Positions 12,466-24,734 of a stretch of 64,000 nucleotides of DNA are shown here, piece by piece (the stretch's first letter is position 1; every line of letters starts with the position of its first letter). A model generated the notes under the pieces. It saw only the letters and a program-made list of their open reading frames with translations. It did no database searches and had not been told where the DNA came from. The DNA comes from Chinchilla lanigera (Eukaryota; Chordata; Mammalia; Rodentia; Chinchillidae): the NCBI RefSeq assembly GCF_000276665.1, contig NW_004955405.1, forward strand, positions 11,926,040-11,990,039, in the 5' to 3' direction. The position numbers were made by a program, and so were the translations under genes.

Positions 12466-14593
12466 TTAAGATTAATTCTAATCTCATCTGGGCCAGATTT
12501 TACAGTATGTTATTTGAAATCTAAACTAAAAAACTCTGTATGTGGCTCCAAGGAAAGCACTGAGGAAAAATTGTTTTAATAACCAATTAATACCTGTTAC
12601 CTTCTTAGTGCATTGAAAACAAACCAAGTCCAGTGGCGCTGGCTGTGTGTCCTGGTGTGTATCCCAGGTTATTCCCCTTTGCCCACAGATGTGTGCAGGC
12701 TGAAGAATACCGTGTCCTCGCTCCCAGCTAACCCTTCTGCATCCTTTCTTCAATGCAGACTGTCCACCTCTCCCACTCATCTTCCGTGCCTTTGCTTCAT
12801 GATTTAGATAAAGTGTTGACTTCTGTCATGCAGCACAAACAAAACCCACAGAAAAATGTTTTAAGAGACAGATGCGCTGATTGAGGATGGGAAGCAAATG
12901 TTGGATGCTCACTCACTGCTTCTTAAAGGCTTTAATCTACAGCAGAAATAAGAAGGAGTTGTTCCACACAGAGCTTGAGGAGTCAGCTTTGGAAACTGAT
13001 AAGAGGAGAAAAATGCTAGACTCGTTTTGAATTTGAACTTAACAACCGGGACCCTTATTTCCCTGTAGCAAAATGATCGCAACTTTCTTAGAATGATTTA
13101 AGAATTCCCTGGAGACGTTTTGCCCAGGTCTCTTTGTGCGCCTATCTCAGCGGGCTTTAGAATCTTTCTAACAGGGCTTATCACAGGAGATTCCAATTTA
13201 GAGCAGCAAAAGTCTAGTGTCTGATATCAGCTGTAGCTTTTTTTTTTTTAAAGAGACATGATGTTTTACAGTGTTAATAGTTTTGAAAGGTCCTATGTTT
13301 CCAGTGAACAGAGAGCTTTTGTGAAAAGGGCTCTGAAAAGCATTATTCAGGTGAAAATGCATCCAAGTGATGGGAGTTAAAAAAGAGAAGTGTTTGCTGA
13401 TGTAGAGATTGGAGGCACTATGTGCTGACAGGTGCAATTATGACCAAATAATTGAATCTTTTAAGAGCGATCTGGTGAGATAAGGCACTGGTTGTAAACT
13501 CACATTGGAAATCTGTTCATAATTAGATACTCAGGGGTCCAGCTGTGGATAATACAACCAACCCAGGGGTCTTGAACTACTTTACATGCAGGACAGAGCA
13601 GCAGTAGCATTTAAACTTTGTGAAACAGAGTGGAACAGCATTACTTCGGTTTAACAGATGTTAATAGGCACAAAGGTCGGAGAGACGACTTTGGAGTCTG
13701 TATTCTCCCTCAGGCTTCTCTAAACCTGGAGCTTCTCACCCGCTCCCAAAGTGGTGGTGGACTCAGTTGCAAGCACATGTCTCAAAAAAACTAAAGAAAA
13801 ATGCAAACTTTTCAAAGTTAATGCATCATTTTTATTAATAATGCTAAACATCTTTCTTTGTCCTTTGGTTAAGGTGATTCTGGACACTGTAGTTTCCTTT
13901 TTGTACTTGTGCTTTAGCTAAAGACAGAGGGATAGAGAATAACATTATTCCACCAAAGGCATAAAAGATAGTAACCTTGGCACAAGGTTACTCGAAATAC
14001 AGAATCTTAGCACCTTGGCTCACCAGAAATGTGGTTACTGTACACACTTCCTCCTTTGTTAGGAATCTAGGGAATTGCTCTTTCTCAGCTCTTCCTCTCC
14101 CTGCAGACAGAAAGGAAAGGAGAGCACAGATTCCTGAAATACAGCATGTTTGCTACTTACAACAGAGTAAAGGGTATCCCTAATGTTCCATTAATCCTTC
14201 TGGTAGCCACCTTGCTTCAGGCTTCCATTTTTAATGAAACAGTATAACTTACTCTGCTTTATTGTGTGTTTTTTTCTTCAACATTCATTATTTCTTTTAT
14301 CCTATGTGTAGTTGGATTACTTTGTCATCATAATGCTCTTAGGATTCTTACGTTTTCCAGTGAGTTATAGGTTTCTGATAATAACATTAATTTAACATCT
14401 AAATGATAGCTCCTTCTGTACCATGGAGAACTGACTCCTTAATATCTTTGGGCCTCTGGTATTTTTTCCTTTATATCTGCAAGCTTTGTACTTTACCTTT
14501 TACCAATAAGCTTTTGGACTTCATTAGTACCTAGGTATGTAAAAGACTATTTTCTGTACCCGCTTTTAAGAAGTGTTTGGCAAGCTCAAAAGT

Positions 14594-14924
14594 AAATCGA
14601 GTATTGCACCAGGAATCTGTGAATGCATCACTATGGTAATCATGACTTATTCTATTCTTTTCTTACATTATGACACACCTTGCATAGTTACTGGCCAATA
14701 GAAAGCATTTAGTTAGTTTCTGCTCACCTTGTTTATTCATACTATGAGTGATACCATCTTCAGTATTTTCCTAGAGTTTGACATCTGGTTTAATTTGGAA
14801 TTATTCTTGCCATGTTTTTCAAGATCTGTAGGGGTGCTTGAGTATTTACAACATGGGCTTTTGGAAGTATTTACAACATGGGCTATTCATATTTTTCCAT
14901 GGTGATCTACCTAATCTTAACTCC
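14594..14924 (+). repeat. Local duplication, copy 2
   Basis: This is the partner of 12146-12465. It carries an extra internal tandem duplication: AGTATTTACAACATGGGCT occurs at 14841-14859 and again at 14866-14884, while copy 1 has it once. Flanks outside the block do not match. Confidence 0.9.
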
Positions 14925-15048
14925 AACATCAGTATAGGCTCCATGACCTTTCAAAAAATTGACCACAAGGGTTTTATACTGTCTTAGCATACATGGATTA
15001 GACTTGTGTCTGGATTAAATGGGTCCTCATTTAAGAGTAGTTAGTTAC

Positions 15049-15482
15049 TGTTATGGCTTATGTCTAGATGTCCCCTGGACATCTAAGTGTGCTTATAGCC
15101 TGGGCTTTTGGGGGGAGTGACTAGATCATGTGTGTGATACTGGATCATGGGTGTGTGATACTGGATTAGCTCATTGATTGGTTTAGCATAATTCTGGATG
15201 TTGATGATGGATTTACTAAAGGGGGAAAACTCACTCTGGGTGTGGGTGGCACCAATCAATAGGCTTGTAGCCTGGATGGGATGAGAAAGGAAAGAAGAAG
15301 GAAGACTCACTGCTTCCTGTCTGCCTTGCCATGAACTGTTTCTCCTCTGCCATGATCTCCATCATGGAGCCAGCCAGATTATGGACTGAAACCTCTACAG
15401 AATGTGAGCTAAAATATACCATTACTCCTTTAACCTGCTGGTGTCAGGTATTTTGTCTCAGCAACAAGAAAGTAATAAAGCA
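15049..15482 (+). mobile_element. Solo LTR, MaLR/ERVL type
   Basis: The 434-bp element begins TGTTATGGCTT and ends AGTAATAAAGCA, giving TG...CA ends, and is flanked by the 5-bp duplication GTTAC (15044-15048 and 15483-15487). Near the 3' end the order GACTGAAACCTC, GTGAGCTAAAATA, CTCCTTTAA, CAGGTATTTTGTC matches the layout of mammalian MaLR LTRs. No internal retroviral sequence is present. A relative lies at 32466-32896 in reverse. Confidence 0.75.
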
Positions 15483-15944
15483 GTTACCTATTTTCAGCTA
15501 GAACCTTTCATTGTTCTCCAGCACCATGATGCAATTTTAGTGTAATTAAACTTAGCCCAAAAATACATAATCACAGTCAGCTTTAGTTTTAGAAACAGTA
15601 CTAGTTGCTTAATGCCTCTAGAAGAGCTCTCAGTTTCATTTATTATGGACAGGGTCTCACCACTGTCTCTTATTATCAACTGGAGAGCACAAAAGACACT
15701 GGTCTACTTCAGAGATCCTGGTTGAATTGGTCTTAGGTGGGGCTTAGTCATTTGCTTTTGAAAAAATGCCTGTCAACTGATTCAGAGGGTTGAGAACTAC
15801 TGGGTAGCAGGTAAGGAGACTTCAGGCCTACTGACTACATTTTTTTCTTGTGCTAATCAACTTAATTAAACTCTCTTCTATAGGTCTCAGTGATGCGCCT
15901 CTTCTCATTTATGCCATATCTGCAAATTATGACAATAGAGGCAG

Positions 15945-16290
15945 AGAAACAATGGAGAAAGAGCACAGCTCTGGAGTCAGAAGAAGCCAGGGATATAGCT
16001 CAGTGGCATAAGTGCCTGCCTGGCAAGTGCAAGGTCCTGAGTTTGATTCCTGGTACCAAAAAAAAAAAAAAAAAAGAAGTTGGAGTCAGAAGAATTTAAT
16101 TTCAAATCTTGTCTCTGTTTCTTACTAAAAGTGTGACCTTTGAAAAGATTCTTAAATTTCCATATGTTTAGATTCCCTATTAGTCAAATTGTTATTATAA
16201 AGTTTCCCCTTCAGTGAAGATTAAATTACTAATGTGATGTGAAATTATTTAGTACTCTACCCAGTACCTAATAGCTCAGTATATTATTGC
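15945..16290 (+). repeat. MIR SINE interrupted by ID
   Basis: GGAGAAAGAGCACAGCTCTG and GGAGTCAGAAG, then after the ID insertion TTTCAAATCTTGTCTCTG, AAAAGTGTGACCTTTG and TTAGATTCCCTATTAGTCAA, follow the MIR sense consensus. The ID at 15986-16080 splits it. Confidence 0.65.
15986..16080 (+). mobile_element. ID SINE with perfect 14-bp TSD
   Basis: The tRNA-Ala-like body has an A box (TAGCTCAGTGG) and a B box (GTTTGATTCC), and ends in TGGTACC and an A-tail. TGGAGTCAGAAGAA flanks it at 15972-15985 and 16081-16094, identical in both copies. Confidence 0.95.
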
Positions 16291-16358
16291 TTTGCCTTTC
16301 TCTATTTCTCTTTTTCTTATTGCATCTTAGATAAAACAAGGGGCTTGGATAATATTTA

Positions 16359-16448
16359 TTTATTCATTTATTGGTACTGGAAATTGAACTCAGGACCTCG
16401 AGCTTGCCAGGCAGGCACTTGTGCCCCTGAGCGATATCCCTGGCCCCA
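16359..16448 (-). mobile_element. ID SINE with perfect 15-bp TSD
   Basis: The antisense ID runs from GGTACTGGAAATTGAACTCA to GATATCCCTGGCCCC. CTTGGATAATATTTA flanks it at 16344-16358 and 16449-16463. The next ID lies 24 bp away in opposite orientation. Confidence 0.95.
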
Positions 16449-16472
16449 CTTGGATAATATTTAAATGCTTCT

Positions 16473-16577
16473 GTGGCTGGGGATTTAGCTCAGCGGCAAA
16501 AGCACCTGCCTGGCAAGCGTAAGGTCGTGAGTTCGGTTCCTGGTACCGGAGAAAAACAAAACAAAAAAAACAAAACA
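16473..16577 (+). mobile_element. ID SINE with perfect 11-bp TSD
   Basis: GGCTGGGGATTTAGCTCAGC, CACCTGCCTGGCAAGCGTAA, GAGTTCGGTTCCTGGTACC and a (CAAAA)-rich tail form a sense ID. TAAATGCTTCT flanks it at 16462-16472 and 16578-16588. Its body is close to the window's ID consensus. Confidence 0.95.
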
Positions 16578-17920
16578 TAAATGCTTCTTATTTTTTTAAA
16601 TCCAGTGAGCCTGATTCTTTACCTTAAGCAATGTGATTAGAGAATCACCGCCATGTATTCGTTTCTACAAATTCAGTTTGCAAAAAAAGGAGGTTATTGG
16701 CACAGTTATCAGAGGATGAAGTTGGAGTTTCTTTAAAATGTCCTGCTCATTTATTCTTATTTGACTCTGCTTTTTCATCCTGATATCTCTCTGAAGTACC
16801 TGACCCAGGTTGGGAATGTAGTTTCAATTGTGGAAACAAGATTTTTTGATTGAATGAAGTCATCTTTTTTATGTGGGCATCAAATCTCATGCTTTTTATT
16901 GCTATTCACTTGCTTCACTTCTATGACCATCCAAAGTGTTTTATCCTGGTAATAATGGTGGTAGCACCTGGCATTAGTATTACAGAATCTATTTGAAGTG
17001 ATATACTTCAGAGGATCACAGGTGAAATCAGAAACATCTTTCAATTACTACCTGCATGACTCATTTTTTTTTGTCAGGAATACAAAATATTGCTGTATCT
17101 TGATCCATGCCCAGAGAGTCATGGGGGAATTCATTCCAATATAGTTTGGAATCTGGGAACAGTTCATTATTCATGGCAATGACTCAGGAAGTCATTTGCC
17201 TTGTTTGATGGTGACACATATCTGTCCTTTGCCTACTTATCTAGTTCCAACTGGAAGCTTAGGCAAAAGGGATTGGTGCCAAGCTTTGATTACTACCTAG
17301 TTCAGCTATCAGAGCAGAGAACTAGGAGAGTCTTCCAAGGCGCTCTCTCAAGGGAATCACTCATATTACAGCAGACAACCTCTCCATAGAAAAGCCACAC
17401 TGATGATGATAATGTGTTTCTCTACTGTTTTCCAGTGCCTTGCAAAGCATAATGGGGGATGCAGCACAATTTAAGGATTAAAGACAAGGGATTAAAAATC
17501 CTTAAGAAAACTGAATCCCAATTTTAATTTCATCACTATTGTCAAAAGACAGGATCACAACAGATTTAGCTTGAACATTTAATTTGTTTTTATTTGTGAC
17601 ATTAGACTGTGATAAACCTTAGCCCCACAGCAAGTAAAAGAACTTCCAGGGCTGCAACATGGTCCAATATGGGCAGAAAATGGAAATGAGCTGTAGAGAT
17701 GGCTTGATTGGTTACAATGTTTCGCCTTATTTGATTCAGTTGGCCACCTGCGATGACTGATGGTGCTGGCACTAAGATTTAGTCATTTGTTGTAAGAATG
17801 TACACCTGAGTTAAGCTTTCAGTTAATATATGTACTAAGTTGGATTACAGATTGTTACATAAAGACTCAAGGGTGGAGATATCTTGAGACCTAAATTTAA
17901 TTTAACACCATCCATAGTAA

Positions 17921-18115
17921 GGGTCAGCAAACTCCAACCATAAAGGCCAGCTACTTATTATTTTAGGATTTGCAGGTCATGTGATCTCAGTTACAACCAC
18001 TCAACTCTGCAGCTGTTGTCAAAAACTGGCTAAGCATGATTGTGCCCCAATAAAACTTTATTTATAAAAATTGGCAGTGGGTCAGATTTGGGCTGTTGCT
18101 GTAGTTTGTCCATCC
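17921..18115 (+). mobile_element. hAT-type fossil upstream of exon 8
   Basis: GGGTCAGCAAACTCCAACC, ATTTTAGGATTTGCAGGTCA, ACCACTCAACTCTGCAGCTG, CCCCAATAAAACTTTATTTA and GCTGTAGTTTGTC occur in the order of a widespread ancient mammalian non-autonomous DNA transposon. Subfamily not assigned. Confidence 0.7.
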
Positions 18116-18206
18116 TTTTTTTTTTTTTTTCCCAGTACTGGGAATCGAACTCACGACCTTATGCTTGCTAGGCAGGCACTGTGCCACTAAGCTAAATCCC
18201 CAGCCC
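18116..18206 (-). mobile_element. ID SINE
   Basis: A poly-T head, then CCAGTACTGGGAATCGAACT and GAGCTAAATCCC-like CTAAGCTAAATCCCCAGCCC form an antisense ID. Short similar flanks GTCCATCC and GCCCATCC suggest the target duplication. Confidence 0.92.
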
Positions 18207-18478
18207 TGCCCATCCTAATCTCAAGAATCTTGTACTAAATTTTCATAGTTTTCTAAGATTGTCTTTAGGATTCAAAGATATAATATGTGTAATAAAACAC
18301 AATGTGTATAGCATATAGTAAGACCTTGAACAAAGTAGTATTATATTTCTTAATTTATAGTACATAACTTAGGCTGCCATGTCCTGGTGAAGCATCTGCA
18401 TTTCAAAGATGCTAACACTAACTAATTGTAGTAAAAAGTTATATTTAGGGTTTTTCAGTCTTGTTCTACCAGTGGTAG

Positions 18479-18658
<180 letters not shown>

Positions 18659-18830
18659 TGACTTTCAGCTTGTATGCCCATTTGTAAGGCAGAGAGCTTC
18701 GGAGTCATTAAATATGGATTATAGACAGAATCCTGGAGAGGGCATGGTTTTATGTAATAGTGTTCTTTGGGAGCGCCATGAACTTTTTAGCTTTATTGAC
18801 CCTCAGTATATTTGTATCATATCCTTTTTG

Positions 18831-19042
18831 TTCAGGAGTCAGCTAGATACAAGAGCTATACAGTAAGGATTTTAGGAGTGTGAGTCACATAGTGTCTGTC
18901 ACAGTTACTCAGCTCAGCCACTGTGTACAAAAGTAGTCACAGACAAAGATAATGAATAAGCATGGCTATGTTCCAATAAAACTTTATTTACAAAAGCTGG
19001 TGGTGGAGCATATGTGGGCTATGTGCTGTAGCTTGATGACTC
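18831..19042 (+). mobile_element. hAT-type fossil downstream of exon 8
   Basis: Same family and orientation as 17921-18115: ACAGTAAGGATTTTAGGAGT, CATAGTGTCTGTCACAGTTA, GCATGGCTATGTTCCAATAA, AAACTTTATTTACAAAAGC and GCTGTAGCTTGATGACTCC. Confidence 0.65.
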
Positions 19043-19268
19043 CACAGCAGAAGGTATGAGTTTAATGCAAAGTAGGAATTATCTGTTTGGTTAGCTGATA
19101 TGGTTGTGGTCTGATGCAATGTGACTCAACAGTAAGCAACTCAGTTTCAACAATTATTCTAAGGAGAAAACTGGAGACATTCAATAGACAGTACCACCAA
19201 GGTTCTTCTCAGAACAAGTAGCAGTACAAGAGGAAAAGTATGATGTTGGCTGCTAACTCTAAGGTGTT

Positions 19269-19453
19269 TTTTTTTTGTTTGTTTGTTTGTTTTTTTGGTT
19301 TTTCTTTGGTACCGGGAACCGAACTCACGACCTTGCGCTTTTTGTTTTTTGTTTTTTTGGTTTTTTTTTGGTTTTTCTTTGGTACCGGGAACCGAACTCA
19401 CGACCTTGCGCTTGCCAGGCAGGCGCTTTGCCGCTGAGCTAAATCCCCAGCCC
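19269..19453 (-). mobile_element. Composite ID SINE with duplicated 3' part
   Basis: One complete antisense ID ends at 19453. Its 3' segment, from GGTTTTTCTTTGGTACC through GACCTTGCGCTT, appears twice (about 19297-19340 and 19369-19412), separated by T/G-rich tail sequence. Flanks CTCTAAGGTGTT and CTCTAAGATGTT differ at one base and suggest a single insertion unit. Confidence 0.9.
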
Positions 19454-20042
19454 CTCTAAGATGTTGAAGAGATAGATCTAGCAGGCTCCTGTGCCTTACC
19501 TTGGCCACATTTTAAAGAATTCAGACAAAGAAAAGATTTAGGAACCTTATATACCTACAAGGGCCAAAGGGTTACCTACTGAGCAAAACTACATAAGAAA
19601 AGGGGTATCTTAGATTGTATATAGCATAAAGAAATCAACTTTCTCCTAGATTTCTAAAAGCCTTTTCAGTATATATTGTTTCCTACTTTCAATAAAAATA
19701 GATATGGGGATTATGAAATATTTGTCTCCTAAGAAAGAAACCATAATAGAAACACTTTCAAGGACCCTTGGTATTAGCCTAGGTATGGGTAGGTGGTAGC
19801 AGGGAGAGCGGTGACCCAGGGGATTGTCTCACTGGTGGGTACCAGAATGGTACTTTGCAGCTTTGTGTTGCTAGATCTTCTGAAGCTTCAAAAGAGACTG
19901 ACAATCTAGATTTTTAAATGAAATTTAATGATTTTAAAATTTTGGGTTATTAAAAAAACCCCACCATAATAAGCAGAGGAAAATATATTTGCAGACTGAA
20001 TGTGGATCTTGACCTTCAGTTTGTAATCTTTATTGTGTGCAT

Positions 20043-20310
20043 TGTATCTTGGTGTATTGGTTATCTAATAATAAATAAATTATCCCCTACCTTAGTGGCT
20101 TCAAGCAACGTGTATTTATGATTTCACAGTTTCTATGGGAGGTTAAGAGCGGCTGAATTGAGTGGCTCTGGCTCAGGGACTCTCATGCTGCTCACTGGGT
20201 CTGCAGCTGCCGAAGATTTGCAAGTCTTTCTCCAAGACAGCCCAGCTGTGCAGCTATTGGCAGGAGGCCTCAGTGACCTGAGCCTCTGGCTTTTCTTCTA
20301 CAGAAAGTGA
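20043..20310 (+). mobile_element. MLT/MaLR-like LTR relic
   Basis: GGTGTATTGGTTATCTAATA, TTAGTGGCTTCAAGCAACG, GATTTCACAGTTTCTATGGG and CTATTGGCAGGAGGCCTCAG resemble a diverged ancient mammalian LTR or similar interspersed repeat. Family uncertain. Confidence 0.4.
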
Positions 20311-20698
20311 TGAGAGAGAGAGAACAATCTAATGCATTTTGTGACTTGATCAAATATGACTCATGTTGGCCATATTCTATTCATGAGAGGGAACTCTCCA
20401 GCTTCCACTCAAGAGAAGAATTAATTTTCATTTTTTAGTAAAAGGAATGTCAATATATTTGTGGATAAAATTTTAAAACGATGACACTGCGAGTCCTGCT
20501 ATTTAGTCCCTCAACCTCAGTTCTAGCTTTAAACTCCATGTTTGGAAACTTTTGTGTCTTTTAAATTGCTCTTGAAATCATCTGGTTACATCTCTGACTC
20601 CTACCGGTTGTACTCTTGGTCCGGGATGAATATATTCTTGGTCAAGCTGACTCTGAATAGCCACAAGCTCGCATTCAGCTCTGCCAGGCTCTATGTGA

Positions 20699-20757
20699 GC
20701 TCACTCTGTGTGTATGTGTGTGTGTGTACGCACCCATATGCACACAAACACACTCAT
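20699..20757 (+). repeat. (TG)n/(CA)n-rich simple repeat
   Basis: GTGTGTATGTGTGTGTGTG is followed by ATGCACACAAACACACTC, an imperfect alternating purine-pyrimidine stretch. Confidence 0.75.
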
Positions 20758-21690
20758 ACCTGTCCAACCAGAGGAGGAGAGGAATCAGGTAAAGTTAACA
20801 GATGTGGATGTAGGTAGATCCTGGTGAATACCTGTAGCCCTTTTAAGGAGCAGTGTTAAGAAAGCAGTTTCACTGTCCTTTATTTGTCTATTCTATCAAA
20901 TGATTAATTAATTCCATTCCAAGTGTACTAACAATATAACATGATCCTCCTCACTTTTTGGAAATGTTTAGCCTATGTGGATAAAATTAAGTTTTTCAGA
21001 GTGAAGTTTTTGGTGAGTCTTGAAGGATAAGATAAAGTGGGCCAAGCTGGAGAGGGAAAGGGGCAGAGAGGGCCAGCTGCCGGGAGGACATGACATCGCT
21101 GTGGTTTGGCAGGACGGTCTTGCTTTCTGGAGGTGCTGGAAGGAGAATCTGTTCCCTAGTTTCCTCCAGCTTCGCCACTGCCAACTTTCTCTGGCTCAGG
21201 TCTCCCTTAGTCCATCTTTAAGGCCAGGAGTGTTGCATCTCTCTTGGGTTTTTTTCTATTGTTCCGTCTCTCTCCCTGACTTTGGCTAGAAAAGAAGCTT
21301 TGCGCCTGAGTGCTCTTGTGATTGGATTGGGGCTGCCTAATTCATTCATGATAGTATTCTCAGCTCAAGATTGACACTGCTAATCTACATCTGCAAAGGC
21401 AGCATATTCATGGGCTCCTGATGGTGGGAAATGGGTGTCTTTGGGGGACTATTATTCTTTGTGTCTACTTTTACACTTGCAAGGAAAACAAAACCAAACC
21501 AGATTAATAATTCTTCCTCAAAACCTATTTTACAAGGGCCAGCAAACTTGTAGGATGAACTTTTTTTTTATTGCTATTACATTTCTCCTCCCCAACCTTG
21601 CTCAGTTTCTTCTTTCCTTTTTAGTCCTTGGTTTTAAACCCAAGTCTTCACACATTTTCAGCAAGTCATCTACTATGAATTACATCTCCA

Positions 21691-21824
21691 CTTTTTTTTT
21701 TTTAATTTTTAAAAACTTGAAGACAGGGTCTTGCCAGGGTGCCCAGGCTAACCTTGAACTCGTGATCCTTCTGTCTCAACCTCTGAGTAGGTGGGGTTAC
21801 AGGCCTGTGCCACCACACCCGGGT
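21691..21824 (-). repeat. B1-type SINE
   Basis: A T-rich head, AGACAGGGTCTTGCCAGGGT, GCCCAGGCTAACCTTGAACT and CAGGCCTGTGCCACCACACC in order: an antisense B1. Confidence 0.88.
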
Positions 21825-24026
21825 TGGAACTTGCATTTCTTAACATCGTTCCAGTATCCTTGGCCTTGGATTGCCCTATTCCCAACAGCTAGAAACATTT
21901 CCATCTGGTAAAGCTTGTTAGGTCATCTGTTACATTTCTGTTTCTTTTTTTTTCACCCTCTTTCATTGTCCTTTCCCTGGAATGTACCTACTTTTCTGCA
22001 AAAGAAAATCCAAGTTAAAAGTATTAAGTGGCTAAAGGATCCTAGGCACCAGGAAGCAGGAGCAGGAAAAAGACAATAGGTATTACTGGTTTCAAGGAAC
22101 TTAATCTAGTACATAGACAAGAAAGGAAAACCTAGTCGGTATCATGTTTTATTTATGACATGGCAGATATGTAGAAGTGGATTTAAGGCCAATCTTTCCG
22201 GTGTATGTGTGAGTTCTGTGTTCAATGTTAGAGGCTGGGATGCAGAACTGAGGGCAGGAGCCAGAAGTGATAGTCTTCTCTATACAGGAAATAGCTGCTG
22301 ACAGGTGAAGGGGACCAGTTATCCAACGTGGCCAACCTGCCTACAATCTTGCAGTGGCTTTGACAGTTAAAAAAAGTATGTGAACTTGAAAAAGACTTCA
22401 GTGCATATGCTTTTCAATCTCTTCTGCATGCAGTGACAAATCTGAGTGCCTCACCCTGGTTTCACTTGATTTACTCATTGCTTTTTTCTTGCTATTGTCT
22501 TCACATTGAGCACTTCAGCAACTCCCTCTGAATTTGCTTTTCTCAATTCCAACTCCTTCCTATTTTGTAGGCTGGCCACTTATTTGGGGTAGTGTTTGGC
22601 CAAAGAAAAATTTGGAAAGAATTTTCTAGATTGTGTGCATGAGGAAAGGCTCACAGTGGGATGAGGCTGGGGTGACTCTTCCTGACACGATACTAAAATT
22701 GCTATTGACTTCCAGAACCACATCCTATCCCTCAGTTCAAAACAAAGTGACTGGAAAACTGCCAGAAGTATAGTCTTGAAAACACAGTTAGATTCCAACC
22801 AGGCAGTTTCAAAGTAGCCTCTGGAATGAATAGCCTGTTGGATAGCATACATATTAATGATCCTCAAACAAGCCATGTAATGCAGCTAGAAGGCAAATTC
22901 AATGATTCACTTGCCAAGACTAAAAGATTGTCAGGCCTTACTGACAGGGGTAAACAGTCCCGTGATAGAACAGCGCGCTGGCTGGCTAGGCCAGATGAGA
23001 AATGCAAGCACTATTAGTTGATCTCCTCAAAGTTGTTTGCATTAACTTTCTTGAAGAAGTACTGGAGAAAAATGAGAGATGAGCTGCACTAAAGGAGAAA
23101 AATCCATAGAAAGGACAAATGGAAAATCACAGAAGCCACTCTTCATGCAGAGCAATGAGTCAGGTCATACTGTTCTTTTACTCTAGGTGAGATTTATATT
23201 ATTAATGACTCTATTTACACAATGCCTGCTTTTCCTTGCTTAGTGAATTTAAGCACTTATGAAAAAGACAGTCACGCCCAGTGAAAGCAAACACTCACTA
23301 GCTTTCTGTGATATACTGTCAACAAATCTGTCTAAGGAAGAAAACAACCTCCAGTAGGACTAATTGGCTCTGCCAGACTTGGTTTTGTCCACAGCCACTT
23401 TTGGACTTCTGGGTCTGACTTTCAGAGGGATCAGGCTATGCTGTCTGTAACCACTGAATCACTTTGCTATATTTCTGCATGGTATTTATTTTGACATTTT
23501 AATAATGCTCAGTTTTGACAGTGAAGCTATCTCTACTGTTTTATGTGGGCAATTGTTGCTATGCCCTGAGAACCATTTAAATGAAACTCTTTTGTATCTG
23601 AAGAAATTGATGATGAAGCTTGAAAATGTATTTCAAATGCATTGTTACACATGGAAATAATTTGCCCTCTGGTGGATAATGAACAAGGTCACTGGTTTTG
23701 GCAGCTATATGCCTTTTATACTCATCCTAGCTGTCCAAGGTCTGTGCATGATAGATATGCAAAATATTTTCAACAAGGGCTGTTTAGAGTGTGTTAAAAT
23801 TTTGAGATCAGCTAGTTCCCATTGTAGTGCTGGGTACAGTGGATTTAGCAGGTTAGTGTGTATATTAGAGCTGTAAATTTAAGCCTTTCAGTTGCCACAT
23901 AGATAGAAATACATGGGACACAGCTTGATACAAGATAGCAAAGAATATGAGAGATTGTGGAGAGCTGGAGAACATATATTATACTCAAAGGCCTTCAGGT
24001 TTAAAAATTAAAAAAAATTTGGGGGA

Positions 24027-24110
24027 GCTGGGGATTTATCTCAGCGGCATAGCGCCTGCCTGGCAAGTGCAAGGTCATGAGTTTGATTCCCGGTACTGGG
24101 AAAAAAAAAA
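24027..24110 (+). mobile_element. ID SINE
   Basis: AGCTGGGGATTTATCTCAGC, GCGCCTGCCTGGCAAGTGCA, GAGTTTGATTCCCGGTACT and an A-tail. Near-identical AAATTTGGGGG and AAATTTGGAGG flanks mark the target duplication. Confidence 0.93.
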
Positions 24111-24734
24111 TTTGGAGGGTACAGAACCAATGTGGAGGATACAGGCTGTCGGTGATCAGCCTTTGTTTTTGAAGTGAGATTTTACGTTACACTATACCAA
24201 GCTTGAGGGACAAGCTCATGCTAGACCCATTTTTATATCGCATTGCATGCTCTTAATTACTGTGTCCTGGGCAATAGAATTCTTTTAAAAGAAAATATGT
24301 CCATTACATTATTCAGAAGAGATAAGTATCTTGTTGGAATTAAAAAGTGACTTGTTTTGAATGAAAACTTTGAATAGTTATGAACACTATTCCCATGTGT
24401 ACCCAGAATGTGTGTCTGAGATTAATTCATTAAAGAAGGAAAAGCAGGATGGTAAAATCTAGATCAAAGAAGTATTTGAGGAATTAAGAATATGTATGCC
24501 TTGAGGGAAAGAATCTTGACGTTAGGTATAAAATCGTTTATGTTCATATAGGCAATAAAACCTTAATCCCCACAAGGTTACCTTTACTACTAGGCAGAAA
24601 TCGCTTGCATGTCTAGTGCAGAAAAATAATTTGTAATTTATCAATCATTACCAGGTAGCTTTTACCTTTATAGCATGTGGGGCCCCTAATCAATAGTAAA
24701 TAGGAAGTTGGATTAAGATTTTTTCCTCTAGACT

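Noticed and set aside
15986..16577. tRNA genes suggested by A and B boxes
   Set aside because: A-tails, GGTACC 3' ends and target duplications show ID retroposons rather than tRNA genes.
21435..21911. 158-residue open frame in intron 8
   Set aside because: It runs through an antisense B1 SINE, and its C-terminal part is translated repeat.
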